From: an uncultured Gemmata sp.
GTDB lineage: Bacteria; Planctomycetota; Planctomycetia; Gemmatales; Gemmataceae
DNA length: 64,000 nucleotides
Reading direction: 5' to 3'
Assembly: GCA_937924775.1 (NCBI GenBank)
Contig: CALDUT010000018.1
Span: forward strand, 1 to 64,000
Below, one piece after another: positions 37,014-45,934 of this stretch. Numbering within the stretch: the stretch's first letter is position 1; every line of letters begins with the position of its first letter. A program made the translations under genes and the position numbers. The notes beneath the pieces are model-generated. The model worked only from the letters and a program-made list of their open reading frames with translations. It made no database searches and was not told the DNA's origin.

Positions 37014-38006
37014 ATGACGATGGAGTTCGAGTGCCCCACCTGCCACGGGGTGCTACAAGTGGACGACGAAATGGCCGGGCGGGTGATCCGCTGTGGGGGG
37101 TGCTTATCCACGCTGCGGGTGCCTGCGGTTGCGGCGGAAACATGGATTCCTGCGATACCTGCGGAGGACAGCCCGCCGCGACCCCGGGCGCAACGCCCCG
37201 AATGGACCGCCGCGGAATCGCCCTCCACCGCTCGCGAAAAGCCCCCGGAACGGCCTCCCCCCGAGATACCCACCCGACGCCGGGCGGAGGATGCCACGGA
37301 TTTCGACGAGCCATTCCCCCGCGACGACCGCTTCCGCCGCTGGCGGAACGAACCGCCAACCACCGCAACCAACGGTCGCGGGATCTTCTTCTGGTTGGTG
37401 GTTCTGGGCTTCATCCTGTCAATTCTGGTTATCGGTTGTTGTGGTGGAATTCTCTTCCTGTTGCCCGAGGCCGATTGGCAATGGCACGAATCCCGCGTGG
37501 GAGGGTTCAAAGTCAAACTCCCCGGCCCGCCCCAGGCCAATGTCGAAGACGCGGTGGGCCTCCGCCTCGATAAAGGCACCTACGCCGAAGGGACGGTCTA
37601 CCTCAAACGGGCCGAAACCTTCATGGTGATCTACCGCGACATTCCCAGTACCAACGAGCGGCGGCAGCGCAACAAAACCGATGAAGACGAACTGGCCGAA
37701 ACCATCGACCGGCTCCTCAAAGCCACCGCCGACGGGAAACAACCCCGGCGGAAACCGATCACGGTCAACGGCTTCCCCGGTTACGATCTGAGCTACCAGG
37801 GCCGTTCCGGTTGGTACACCGCCCGGGTGGTGGTCGCGGATACCCGCCGCTATATCGTGCTGGCCGTGGGGCCGCGCCCCAACAGCTCCCACGCCCGGGA
37901 ATTCATCAATTCCTTCGCGATCACCGATCCGCAATTGGTCGCCGAAGGCCAACGCCGCCAAAACCAGGCCCCTCCCGATACTGACGACAACAACCCCAAC
38001 CGCTGA
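37014..38006 (+). CDS. Zinc-ribbon membrane protein, type 1
   Basis: 330 residues. An N-terminal MJ0042-like zinc ribbon has four cysteines (CPTCHGVLQVDDEMAG...RCGGC, at about residues 7, 10, 27 and 30). A long Pro/Arg-rich disordered linker (40-120) leads to one transmembrane helix (about 125-149, FFWLVVLGFILSILVIG). A C-terminal domain (about 155-310) contains GFKVKLPGPPQ, LKRAETFMVIYRD and RSGWYTARVVVAD. AGGAAAGGAA precedes the ATG. The same zinc-ribbon plus membrane design recurs at 42318. Function unknown; the topology suggests linking a cytoplasmic ribbon to a periplasmic domain. Confidence 0.72.
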   Translation: MTMEFECPTCHGVLQVDDEMAGRVIRCGGCLSTLRVPAVAAETWIPAIPAEDSPPRPRAQRPEWTAAESPSTAREKPPERPPPEIPTRRRAEDATDFDEPFPRDDRFRRWRNEPPTTATNGRGIFFWLVVLGFILSILVIGCCGGILFLLPEADWQWHESRVGGFKVKLPGPPQANVEDAVGLRLDKGTYAEGTVYLKRAETFMVIYRDIPSTNERRQRNKTDEDELAETIDRLLKATADGKQPRRKPITVNGFPGYDLSYQGRSGWYTARVVVADTRRYIVLAVGPRPNSSHAREFINSFAITDPQLVAEGQRRQNQAPPDTDDNNPNR

Positions 38007-38070
38007 TGCCCCCCGGCCATGCAGCCCCTGAGGAATTTCATGATCCTGATCGGCTCTGAGGTATCCCGTT

Positions 38071-39084
38071 ATGCCAGCATCCTTGAATCCCGAAAAAGTA
38101 TTGCAGTACTCCTATGGCTACGCACCGCCGCTGATGATCGAAGCCGCAGTCAAACTCGGGCTGTTCGATGCCCTGGCCAGCGGTGAAAAATCCGCGGATG
38201 ACCTGGCGGAATTGACCAAAACCAGCGTTCGCGGGGTGCGGATTCTGCTCAATGGGCTGGTGGGCTTGCAACTGCTGACCCACCCCAAGCCGGGACACTA
38301 CCAACTGACCCCGGAGGCGGAGGAATTCCTCGTCCGCGGTCGTCCGGCGTATCTGGGTGGCTTTTTCACCCACACCAGTACACACTTGCTGCCCCGATGG
38401 CTCCAACTGACCGAAATCGTTCGCACTGGGAAACCGGCTCAAGCCGTTAACGTGGAGGGGGAAGGCGCGGCGTTCTTCCAGCAATTCGTGGAAGACATTT
38501 TCCCTCTTAGCCGCCAGGCGGCTCTGGGGTTGGCCGAGTACCTGAAACTCGCGGATGCCATCGCTCCGGTTTCGGTCCTCGATTTGGCCGCCGGCTCGGG
38601 CGTGTGGGGCGTCACATTAGCCGAAAAAAGCCCACAAGTTCGCGTGACCGCTGTCGATTGGGAAGCGGTCTTACCGGTGACCAAACGGGTGGCCGATCGC
38701 CACGGTGTCGGCGATCGCTTCACCTACGTCGCCGGCGATCTGGCCACGGCCGATTTCGGCACCGGCCATCATATCGCCACTCTGGGCCATATTTTGCACA
38801 GCGAAGGGATTGAACGGAGCAAAGCCCTCCTCAAAAAGACGTACGCGGCGATGGCGCCTGGCGGTACCATTGCTATTGCGGAGTGGCTGGTCCAGGATGA
38901 TCGGAGCGGTCCGCCGCCGGCGTTGATTTTCGCCGTGAATATGCTGGTGAACACCGAACGTGGCGATACCTTCAGCTTTGGGGAAATCTCCCGCTGGCTG
39001 GCCGCGGCCGGCTTCACTCAGCCGCGTCTGCTGGAAGACCTCCCCTGCCCCTCCCCGCTGATCGTGGCCACCAAACCCCACTGA
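38071..39084 (+). CDS. SAM-dependent O-methyltransferase (winged-helix dimerisation type)
   Basis: 337 residues with the two-part plan of plant-type/antibiotic O-methyltransferases: an N-terminal winged-helix dimerisation domain (about 10-95, KLGLFDALASGEKSADDLAEL, QLLTHPKPGHYQLT) and a Rossmann domain (about 165-335) with SVLDLAAGSGVWG as the SAM site, AVDWEAV, and HILHSEGIERSKALLKK including the likely catalytic-region His. The substrate is probably a small phenolic or polyketide-like molecule. No biosynthetic partner is adjacent. It begins 64 bases after the zinc-ribbon gene. Confidence 0.85.
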   Translation: MPASLNPEKVLQYSYGYAPPLMIEAAVKLGLFDALASGEKSADDLAELTKTSVRGVRILLNGLVGLQLLTHPKPGHYQLTPEAEEFLVRGRPAYLGGFFTHTSTHLLPRWLQLTEIVRTGKPAQAVNVEGEGAAFFQQFVEDIFPLSRQAALGLAEYLKLADAIAPVSVLDLAAGSGVWGVTLAEKSPQVRVTAVDWEAVLPVTKRVADRHGVGDRFTYVAGDLATADFGTGHHIATLGHILHSEGIERSKALLKKTYAAMAPGGTIAIAEWLVQDDRSGPPPALIFAVNMLVNTERGDTFSFGEISRWLAAAGFTQPRLLEDLPCPSPLIVATKPH

Positions 39085-39366
39085 CCTGGGCCGTTGCCCA
39101 AACTCCTCAGTCATGAGGGCCCCACCACCCCACGCTGGGTCTGCGGTCCGCAGCCGAGGATTCGGAACTTGCCAGCCGCAGGAAAGCACCGCGGGCCGCC
39201 AAAGGGTCACTGAAGCCAACGTCTGATAACCCATCGAACCGCCGCCGCGGGAGCCACGGGGGCTGCAACCAACGGGGGCACGGGGCATCCCGGATTGGGG
39301 GTTCCCCGCGACTTTAGGCGGTTGTTTCGCTCGACCGGCGAGCCGCAGAAGGTCGCGTAGGCACGC

Positions 39367-40419
39367 TCACGGACGATCGCCGCGACCACCCAAAACCGCA
39401 TCGGTCGCGTTAATGCCCGCGGCGATGTGCCCGAAGACGTTGTGGTAAATGTCGTCGCCCTGCGGGCCAATGTGCGGAGAGGTGGTGACGCGGACATGGC
39501 CGCTGACAAAGAGAACATTCATCACCCGGCCATGGGGGGAAGCAGCCTGGCCATTGGCGGTCGTGACGAAACTGGGCAGATCCGCGGCAATCGGCAGGAT
39601 GACGCTTTCGTCATCGCCGCTCTGGCGGCCCGGGTGGCGCAAACCGATGATTTGGTTGTTGGGCCCCCGGAAGCCCAGGGTGTAGGTGTAGGGCGGCACG
39701 TCCTCGGCGGCGGGGCAGCCGGGGCGGTAACCGACAGGTAAATGCCCCAGATCGACTAAAACGGTGGCGAAACGATCCGCGGTGGGTAGCTGTTCGGTGC
39801 CCACCTGGGGGTAACGGCCGTGGGGGTCGCAATTGGCGTAGCTGTTCAACCCGCGGTGAAGTGTCTGTAAACTCTTTTGGCAGTTGTAGATACTCTGTTG
39901 ATGCCGGGCTTTGGTGATTCCCGAAACCACCAGTCCCAAGCTCATCAACGCGATGCAGGCGGCCACCAAGGCATCGGCCCGGAAACGGCTGGACGACCGG
40001 TAGTCGGGCCGGTCGGTCGGCGGCGGGGCGGGGGTTGGAACGATCGGTGGCGCGGCACAAGCGGCTGTTTCGACGGAATCGGCCCGGGCCGAACGCAGAT
40101 GCGAAGGATCGTCGGCTTCATCCACCGGCTCGAACAACAGGGCGGCCAAGCGGGGATCGAGGGCCGGGGGTTGGGGCGGCCGTGGTTCGTGTTCCACGAT
40201 GTGGCGGGCGATTCGTTCAATGGTCCGAAGGGCCAGCCCGGGTGGCGGTTCGGGGCTGTGGTCGCGTTCCAGCTCCAGAGCCGTCACGAGGGGAGCCAGG
40301 CGGAGTTGCTCAGCGCGTTGGGCCCATTCACCGTCGTGATGCATGCGTTCGGCGGTGGCGGCCCGCTCTGGCTCGTCCACAAGATTCAATAGATAGCTCA
40401 ACAGTTCTACGTCCGCCAT
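39367..40419 (-). CDS. Probable anti-sigma factor with pseudopilin-like (DUF1559-type) periplasmic domain
   Basis: 350 residues. The cytoplasmic part (1-145) is helical and starts MADVELLSYLLNLVDEPER, like zinc-less anti-sigma N-termini. One transmembrane helix spans about 147-168. The outer part begins NCQKSLQTLHRGLNSYANCDPHGRYP, resembling the C-x-NNLKQ-x-ALHNYH start of DUF1559 proteins. It ends with H296-x9-S306-G307, a near match to their H-x9-DG signature. It follows the ECF sigma gene (40530) in the same direction with 110 bases between. Binding of the sigma factor is inferred from position. Proteins of this hybrid kind are otherwise not familiar to me. Confidence 0.62.
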   Translation of the reverse strand: MADVELLSYLLNLVDEPERAATAERMHHDGEWAQRAEQLRLAPLVTALELERDHSPEPPPGLALRTIERIARHIVEHEPRPPQPPALDPRLAALLFEPVDEADDPSHLRSARADSVETAACAAPPIVPTPAPPPTDRPDYRSSSRFRADALVAACIALMSLGLVVSGITKARHQQSIYNCQKSLQTLHRGLNSYANCDPHGRYPQVGTEQLPTADRFATVLVDLGHLPVGYRPGCPAAEDVPPYTYTLGFRGPNNQIIGLRHPGRQSGDDESVILPIAADLPSFVTTANGQAASPHGRVMNVLFVSGHVRVTTSPHIGPQGDDIYHNVFGHIAAGINATDAVLGGRGDRP

Positions 40420-40529
40420 AGCTGGGCCGGCTTCCCTTGACGGGTTACCGTTCCATCATCGCTCCTCACCCCCGGGGGGAGGAGCGTTCGTGGTGCGGTC
40501 GGGCCGACGATCCCCGGAGCGTCGCACCA

Positions 40530-41174
40530 TCATACCTCGGAGATAAAGGCCGACGGATGCAGTTCCGATCCTTCCTCCGCGGCTTTCCATTCTTCGGTGA
40601 GTCGGGTCAAGGCTGCGTGCAGCCGCGATTTGACCGTGCCCACAGGAATTCCGAGCACCTCGGCCACATCCCGGTACTTCAGGCCTTGAAAATACGCCAG
40701 AATCACCACCTGCCGCAATAGTTCTGGGAGCCGATCGACAATCGCCCGAATGCGCTGGCGTTGTTCGTCGCGTTCGGCGGTTTCCGGCGGTTCTTCACCG
40801 GGGGCCGGTAGCAGTTCGAACAAGGGTCGCGGTTGGCCTTCGTCGTCGATGGTGGTGGCCGCATCGACACGGGCATCGACCCGGCGGCCCCGGCGGCGCA
40901 GCGCATCGATCGCCTGATTGGTGGCGATGGCATACAACCAGGGCCGGGCGGGCCGCCCCGGTTCATACTGCTGGATTTTCAAATACACCTGCACGAAGGT
41001 GTTTTGAAAAACATCCTCGGCGAGGTCGTCGTCGCCTAAATAGCGCCGCAGATAACCGAAAAGTTCCCGTTCGTACCGGCGAATGAGGGTGCCGAGCCAG
41101 TCGCGTTCGCCGGCACGCAGCCGTTCGAGCAACTGTTCGTCCGTCTCTGCGAGCTGGCGATTCGGTTCTCGCAC
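40530..41174 (-). CDS. ECF-type RNA polymerase sigma factor
   Basis: 214 residues with region 2 (about 28-98: LFGYLRRYLGDDDLAEDVFQNTFVQVY and RPWLYAIATNQAIDALRR) and region 4 (about 140-200: LPELLRQVVILAYFQGLKYRDVAEVLGIPVGTVKSR). The linker between the regions is acidic and proline-rich. Regions 1.1 and 3 are absent, as in ECF sigmas. The downstream gene, a membrane protein, is its likely anti-sigma partner. Target genes cannot be assigned from the window. Confidence 0.93.
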   Translation of the reverse strand: MREPNRQLAETDEQLLERLRAGERDWLGTLIRRYERELFGYLRRYLGDDDLAEDVFQNTFVQVYLKIQQYEPGRPARPWLYAIATNQAIDALRRRGRRVDARVDAATTIDDEGQPRPLFELLPAPGEEPPETAERDEQRQRIRAIVDRLPELLRQVVILAYFQGLKYRDVAEVLGIPVGTVKSRLHAALTRLTEEWKAAEEGSELHPSAFISEV

Positions 41175-41305
41175 GCCCTACTTCCTCTACGCCGGTTGGC
41201 CACGCGGGGTTCACGCTTGCCCAGCCCGATTCCCCACGAGCCTCTTTGGTGGCTGCATGCCCCAACCCCTGTTTTAGTGTATCACAGGGGAAACGATGAA
41301 AAGCA

Positions 41306-42121
41306 TCAAACCCGACGACGCGATTCTTCTAAGCCGAACAGATTCCGCAACCCCAAATACAGCAGGTTGCTCATCGAGCGAACGGCTTCCATCCAGTTCA
41401 CTTTACTGGCTCCGGCGCGGCGATTCTCGAAAAGAATCGGGAATTCCCCCAACCGACAACCGGCTTTGTAACAGCGGAACAGCATTTCTTGCTGAAACGA
41501 ATAGCCGCGGGAGCGAATCCGATCCAGGTTCACTTCCCGTAGCTTGCTGACGCGGTAGCAACGATAGGCTCCGCTGGCGTCCTTCACCGGCATGCGTAGC
41601 AACAACCGCACCATCCAGTTGACAGCCTGGCTGATCATCCGCCGGGTCAGCGGCCAATTTTCCGTACCACCACCGCGAACATAGCGGGAACCGATCATGA
41701 CATCGTAGCGGCTCATGCCCGCCAGAATCCCCGGCAGATACCGCGGCGGATGGCTGAAGTCGGCATCCATATTCAGCAAATAGTCGTAGTTATTGGCGAT
41801 GGCGTAACGCATAGCCGCAACCAACGCCGTACCCAGCCCCAGCTTGCCGGGCCGGGCCAAAAGGCGAATCCGTGCATCTTTCTGGGAAAGCTCCGCGACC
41901 AACGCCCCGGTGCCATCGGGGGAGTTGTCGTCGATGACCAGAATATCCGCGTGGGGCACGATTTTGTGAATTTCGTGAATCAACGATGTGATGTTTCCCG
42001 CTTCGTTGTAAGTGGCCAGCGAGACGAGCAGACGCGGTTCGCGGGTTGGGCCGCCGGCCGCGGTTTCCACGGCGATTGAGGACGCTGAGGCAGTAGGTGG
42101 AAGGTCGCGGGAAAGGTTCAC
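41306..42121 (-). CDS. Polyprenol monophosphomannose synthase-like GT2 glycosyltransferase
   Basis: 271 residues from a GTG. Family 2 glycosyltransferase of the dolichol-phosphate mannose synthase type: VSLATYNEAGNI, DDNSPDGTG for nucleotide binding, NMDADFSHPPRY with the metal-binding DxD, IGSRYVRGGGTENW and ENRRAGASKVNW. There are no C-terminal membrane helices or GtrA domain. It would make lipid-linked mannose or glucose, the donor used by GT39-type enzymes such as the one at 18877. Transcribed away from the zinc-ribbon protein at 42318. Confidence 0.9.
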   Translation of the reverse strand: MNLSRDLPPTASASSIAVETAAGGPTREPRLLVSLATYNEAGNITSLIHEIHKIVPHADILVIDDNSPDGTGALVAELSQKDARIRLLARPGKLGLGTALVAAMRYAIANNYDYLLNMDADFSHPPRYLPGILAGMSRYDVMIGSRYVRGGGTENWPLTRRMISQAVNWMVRLLLRMPVKDASGAYRCYRVSKLREVNLDRIRSRGYSFQQEMLFRCYKAGCRLGEFPILFENRRAGASKVNWMEAVRSMSNLLYLGLRNLFGLEESRRRV

Positions 42122-42317
42122 AGGTGGCTCAGGTCGGGCAGATACGACGCCGCGCGGGCCCGAATTCCCACAGCGGCCACTAGGCGACAGCCAAGCGAAT
42201 ACGGTATTTTTACGATACGGATCCCCTCACGGCCGATTTTATGCCCAACCGCGGCGGGGATTTCCCCCTCCCCGGCAGAACAATCGCACCCCGGATCAAA
42301 CCAACGAGGCTCCGCTC

Positions 42318-43070
42318 ATGGCAACCGTCTTCGAACTGCCGTGCCCCAATTGCGACACGGTGCTGAAAGTTCCGGAAACCGCCTTCGGCAAGAAAATCCA
42401 ATGCAAACGCTGCGGCGAAATCATCACGGTCAATGAATCCACCATCCCATCGCGGAAAAAAAGCCCAGCGAAGCCGGTGACCGTTTCCAAACCCCAAGCC
42501 CCGGCCAAAAAGCCCCAAGCCGTGGCCCCCCCCCCACCGCCCACACCCTCCGCAGCGGCCCCGGCCAACCCCGGCTACAAAAAATTCCTCGACGACGATA
42601 GCGAAGAAGATACTGCCAAACCCACCCCCCTGGGGGTGATCGACGAAGGGCAAGACATTCCCCGTTGTCCCTTCTGTGCCAAAGAACTCGAACCGCCAAC
42701 GGCGATTGTCTGCATCCACTGCGGTTTCAACAACCTCACCCGCACCCGGGCCGATTCCAAAAAAGTCTGGGCCCCGGACCTCAGCGATTGGATTCACCAC
42801 CTTGGCCCGGGTATTCTCGCCCTGCTATTGGCCATCGGCTTAATCGTTCTCAACGTCATTTGCTTTTTGAATATGCGCGATTGGATGACCGACACCTTCC
42901 TCCAAAAAGATGAGAAAGGCGCCGATGGCGAAATTGCCTTCTACATCAAACCCGGGGCCTTCATCACCTTCATTTTGGCCGCAACTATCTTGCCGCTGCT
43001 GAAAGCCGCCCAATTCGGGATCAAACGTTGCTTCATCCATTACCGGCCTGAGGAGAAAGTGAAGGTCTAA
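42318..43070 (+). CDS. Zinc-ribbon membrane protein, type 2
   Basis: 250 residues from the ATG at 42318; the in-frame sequence upstream overlaps the divergent gene and is not conserved-looking. There are two cysteine modules. The first (CPNCDTVLKVPE...CKRCGE) is an MJ0042-like ribbon at the N-terminus; the second (RCPFCAKELEPP...CIHCGF) lies near residue 120. A Lys/Pro/Ala-rich linker separates them. Two membrane helices follow (about 164-187, ILALLLAIGLIVLNVICFL, and 212-232). Same concept as the protein at 37014. Role unknown; possibly sensing or assembling envelope partners. Confidence 0.72.
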   Translation: MATVFELPCPNCDTVLKVPETAFGKKIQCKRCGEIITVNESTIPSRKKSPAKPVTVSKPQAPAKKPQAVAPPPPPTPSAAAPANPGYKKFLDDDSEEDTAKPTPLGVIDEGQDIPRCPFCAKELEPPTAIVCIHCGFNNLTRTRADSKKVWAPDLSDWIHHLGPGILALLLAIGLIVLNVICFLNMRDWMTDTFLQKDEKGADGEIAFYIKPGAFITFILAATILPLLKAAQFGIKRCFIHYRPEEKVKV

Positions 43071-43075
43071 CGACT

Positions 43076-43106
43076 GACCGTGGCGGCCGTCCGGGTGGCC
43101 ACGGTC
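43076..43106. terminator. Hairpin between convergent genes
   Basis: GACCGTGGC and GCCACGGTC form a perfect nine-base stem around a 13-base GC-rich loop, between the stop of the zinc-ribbon gene and the convergent MATE gene. It lacks a T-tract on either strand, so termination efficiency is uncertain. Confidence 0.45.
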
Positions 43107-43123
43107 ATAAATTCTGTTCTTAT

Positions 43124-44548
43124 TTACACTTGGATGATTTTCCACCGCCCGCTGGCAAACCGGAGAGTGAAGAACACACCGCGAATCCAAATGTCGGCAC
43201 TCATGGCCATCCAAGCACCGAGAAGCCCCAGGTCGGTACTCGGCAGTTCCCCCAGCCCGCCGAGCGAAACCCGTGTGCCGGTGAGCAAGTAGGCCAAGGG
43301 GATCCGCACGCCCAGAAAGCCCAGCCAACTGATCAATACCGGCAGCCGGGCATCGCCGGCCCCGCGAAGAGCCGCGGTGAAGATGATCTGTGCGGCCAAA
43401 GCGGGCATAGCCACCGCGATGAGGCGCAAGACCGGCACGCCCGCCTCCACCACCGGCTGCAACTCGGGTTCGGGGCAAAACAGGCGAAACATCCCCTCGG
43501 CGCTGAAGACAAAGAGCAATCCCATCGCACACATCACACCGCCGCCGATGGCGTAGGCCGTCCAGCCGCTGCGAGCCGCCTGCACAGGATTCTGCGCTCC
43601 CAGATTCTGCCCGACCAATGTCATCGCGGCTGTGCCAAAGGCCCCCCCGGCCAGATAGGCCAAAGCTTCCCACCGGAGGGCGATTCCGTGGGCAGATGCC
43701 GCGGTGTCGCCCAACTGGTTCACCAAACTGAGAAACCACAATTGGAAAAAGGCGACCGATAAGCTATCCGCGGCCGCTGGTACACTCACCCACAACAACC
43801 GGCGGATCAACGGCCCATTGGGCCACCCATGGCCCCTCCGCAATTTCAACCCCGATTGACCCCGGGCCAGCAGCACCAACAACCAGAGGCAACCGACCAC
43901 ATGGCTCAGCCCCGTGCCCCATGCAATCCCCACAAACCCCAGACCCGGCCACGGCCCGACCCCAAAGCACAAGCCCCACGCCAGCGGAATGTTCACGATC
44001 GCGACAAAACCGAGTACCTTCAGCCCAGTCCGCGTATCGCCCGCTCCGGCCAGACATGCCACACACGCCGATTCTGTGATCTGAAAGACCAACAGAGCGG
44101 CCAGTGGCGTCAGAAAGCGGCGGCAATAATCGGCGGCGTCGCCGGTCAGCTGCAAGGCGGCAATGAGCGTGGGCAAGCCGATCACCGCCGCGATGGCCCC
44201 CACCGTGCCCAAAACGACAGCCAACAGGACCGATTGACCCGTGGCGTGCTGGGCCATCGCCCGGTCGCCTGCACCAATCAAGCGAGCTACCAAGGCCGTA
44301 CTGCCAACACTGACCAGGACGCTATAGCTAGAAACGAACCAATAGAGGTAGCCGGCCGTGTTCAGGGCCGACAGGTAGCGTTCGCGGGCACTCGGGTCGG
44401 GTAAAGGAAAGCGGCCCGCGAGAAATTGATCCGATAACTGAACGAGTAGATGCAGGTACTGCTGCGCTAACGCCGGTAAGGCGAGGGCCAGGACCTGTCG
44501 CCACAGCGGCCCTGCCAAGCGGTCCGGCGGCCCCGTTCCACCACTCAT
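43124..44548 (-). CDS. MATE-family multidrug efflux transporter
   Basis: 474 residues with about twelve membrane helices in two related bundles. The start (RQVLALALPALAQQYLHLLVQLSDQFLAG) and the segment LIGAGDRAMAQHATGQS are typical MATE sequences, as is VGQNLGAQNPVQAARSGW in the second half. These antiporters export cationic drugs or metabolites using sodium or protons. An ArsR-type regulator gene lies just upstream (31 bases), so efflux is probably controlled by that repressor. Confidence 0.92.
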   Translation of the reverse strand: MSGGTGPPDRLAGPLWRQVLALALPALAQQYLHLLVQLSDQFLAGRFPLPDPSARERYLSALNTAGYLYWFVSSYSVLVSVGSTALVARLIGAGDRAMAQHATGQSVLLAVVLGTVGAIAAVIGLPTLIAALQLTGDAADYCRRFLTPLAALLVFQITESACVACLAGAGDTRTGLKVLGFVAIVNIPLAWGLCFGVGPWPGLGFVGIAWGTGLSHVVGCLWLLVLLARGQSGLKLRRGHGWPNGPLIRRLLWVSVPAAADSLSVAFFQLWFLSLVNQLGDTAASAHGIALRWEALAYLAGGAFGTAAMTLVGQNLGAQNPVQAARSGWTAYAIGGGVMCAMGLLFVFSAEGMFRLFCPEPELQPVVEAGVPVLRLIAVAMPALAAQIIFTAALRGAGDARLPVLISWLGFLGVRIPLAYLLTGTRVSLGGLGELPSTDLGLLGAWMAMSADIWIRGVFFTLRFASGRWKIIQV

Positions 44549-44579
44549 TCGCTGGGTTCAACCGTAACCGTGGATGGAT

Positions 44580-44960
44580 TCACTTTTTGGTGCTTTTGCT
44601 GCGTCGCGATTTATTGCTGGTGCCGACGGGCGGAGGCAAGGTTTTCGTCCACAAGGTCACGCGGACATGGCCCATCGTCAACGTTCCCAACACTTCGGGA
44701 GTAGTTCCCGGGGTGAAGACGTCCGGCCGTAAGGAATAAATCACTTTGCGGCCTTCTTTGTGGTCTTCAAGAAGGCGTGCTTGCCGCATCACACCCAAAT
44801 GGTGCGACATATTCACCATTTCAATACCGATGGTGCGGGCGAGAGTACCCACATTCATCGGACCGTTTTTCGCCAATTGCCACACCACACACAATCGTGT
44901 CGGCTCGGCAATCGCAGCAAGCAAAGTCGCGACTTTGCGAGCTTCAGAAAACTCCGTCAT
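44580..44960 (-). CDS. ArsR-family transcriptional regulator
   Basis: 126 residues from the ATG at 44960. A winged-helix DNA-binding domain spans about 5-90: KVATLLAAIAEPTRLCVVWQLAK, MNVGTLARTIGIEMVNMSHHLGVMRQARLLEDHKEGRK, VIYSL. The As/Cd ligand motif ELCVCDL is absent, and the only Cys (Cys24) is in helix 1, so metal sensing by the classical site is unlikely. The C-terminal 35 residues include a Lys/Ser/Arg-rich tail. It precedes the MATE gene on the same strand and probably represses the operon. In-frame upstream sequence is dismissed as it lacks homology. Confidence 0.88.
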   Translation of the reverse strand: MTEFSEARKVATLLAAIAEPTRLCVVWQLAKNGPMNVGTLARTIGIEMVNMSHHLGVMRQARLLEDHKEGRKVIYSLRPDVFTPGTTPEVLGTLTMGHVRVTLWTKTLPPPVGTSNKSRRSKSTKK

Positions 44961-45300
44961 AGTCAACACCACTGTGATCCAGCCGCAACCGGCGGCGTCG
45001 GGGCGGGAACATGAGGAGAAGAAATCATACAAATCGCCGCGGACAGGTTCCACCATCCATGGCGGAAAGTCGTTCGTTTGTCTTTCAGGCCCTCCCGAAA
45101 ATCGGTAGCCGTTCCCACTACAGAAGAAATTGAGAGCAAAATATGTCTCCTCGATCAAATTGTATTTTTAGCGTATTGTAAACCTACTGAGATGGCGGGA
45201 GTTGAGGAAATACGGAAAAGCTGCGCAAGTTCGCACCCGGGCCGCGTTCCGCCAGCGCCAGCGACGGCACAACCTCAACCCCTGACGGAGAACCGCACCC

Positions 45301-45774
45301 ATGACGCCCCTCTTGCTCACCCTGACTCTGACAACCCCGGCTCAACCGCCGCTTTTCCGCCAACCGGCGTCTCCGGCTCCGCCAGCGGTTACCCTCTGGG
45401 CAGCCCCCAATATTCGCACGTTGCCGCAAGTCAGCGGTTCGCCCTACCGCCAACCGGGGATTGGACCAAGCCCCGTGCTACCCGCGGTGCCGGTGGTGGT
45501 TCCCGTTCAGCCGATTCAACCGATCGTGCCTGGGCCCCAAGCCCTGACCTTGGCTGAGTTTTCGCGGTTCTTCACCCCAACACCCGGCCCACATAGCGTA
45601 TGGCTGATTCACCCGGTGACGCAACAGCCGGTACTGGTGAACTTTACGCTGCCGAATGGCAAACTGCGGGAATTTCGTGTCGATCGCCGCGCCATCCGCT
45701 TCGAGTTCAACTGCGGTGATGTCGAAATCCTGTTCCGCACTAACGGCACGGTCCGGATCGATTACTTCTACTGA
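45301..45774 (+). CDS. Small secreted protein with proline-rich N-terminus
   Basis: 157 residues. A short hydrophobic N-terminus (MTPLLLTLTLTTPAQ) may be a signal sequence. Residues 20-75 are rich in Pro and Val. The C-terminal 80 residues form a distinct domain with LTLAEFSRFFTPTPGPHSVWLIHP, a strand-rich core and FRTNGTVRIDYFY at the end. I do not recognise it; planctomycete genomes contain similar short proteins with an F-P-G-H-V-W-L-HP motif. A strong intrinsic terminator follows 60 bases after the stop. Confidence 0.62.
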   Translation: MTPLLLTLTLTTPAQPPLFRQPASPAPPAVTLWAAPNIRTLPQVSGSPYRQPGIGPSPVLPAVPVVVPVQPIQPIVPGPQALTLAEFSRFFTPTPGPHSVWLIHPVTQQPVLVNFTLPNGKLREFRVDRRAIRFEFNCGDVEILFRTNGTVRIDYFY

Positions 45775-45834
45775 ACGGGTGATTGGTAGAATCGCCCGGG
45801 CAAAGCCATCGGACCGATTGAGGAAACTGGACAC

Positions 45835-45871
45835 GCGAGCCGAAGGGCCCCTTCGGCTCGCATTCGTTTTT
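45835..45871 (+). terminator. Intrinsic terminator
   Basis: GCGAGCCGAAGG and CCTTCGGCTCGC form a perfect 12-base stem with a three-base loop, followed by ATTCG and five T residues. It lies 60 bases after the stop of the secreted protein at 45301. The best Rho-independent terminator in the window. Confidence 0.85.
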
Positions 45872-45934
45872 GATTCTTCTGGTATGGTGGAATGCTAATC
45901 TTCCTGGCCGCGGGCCCATCAGTCCGGCCACGAC

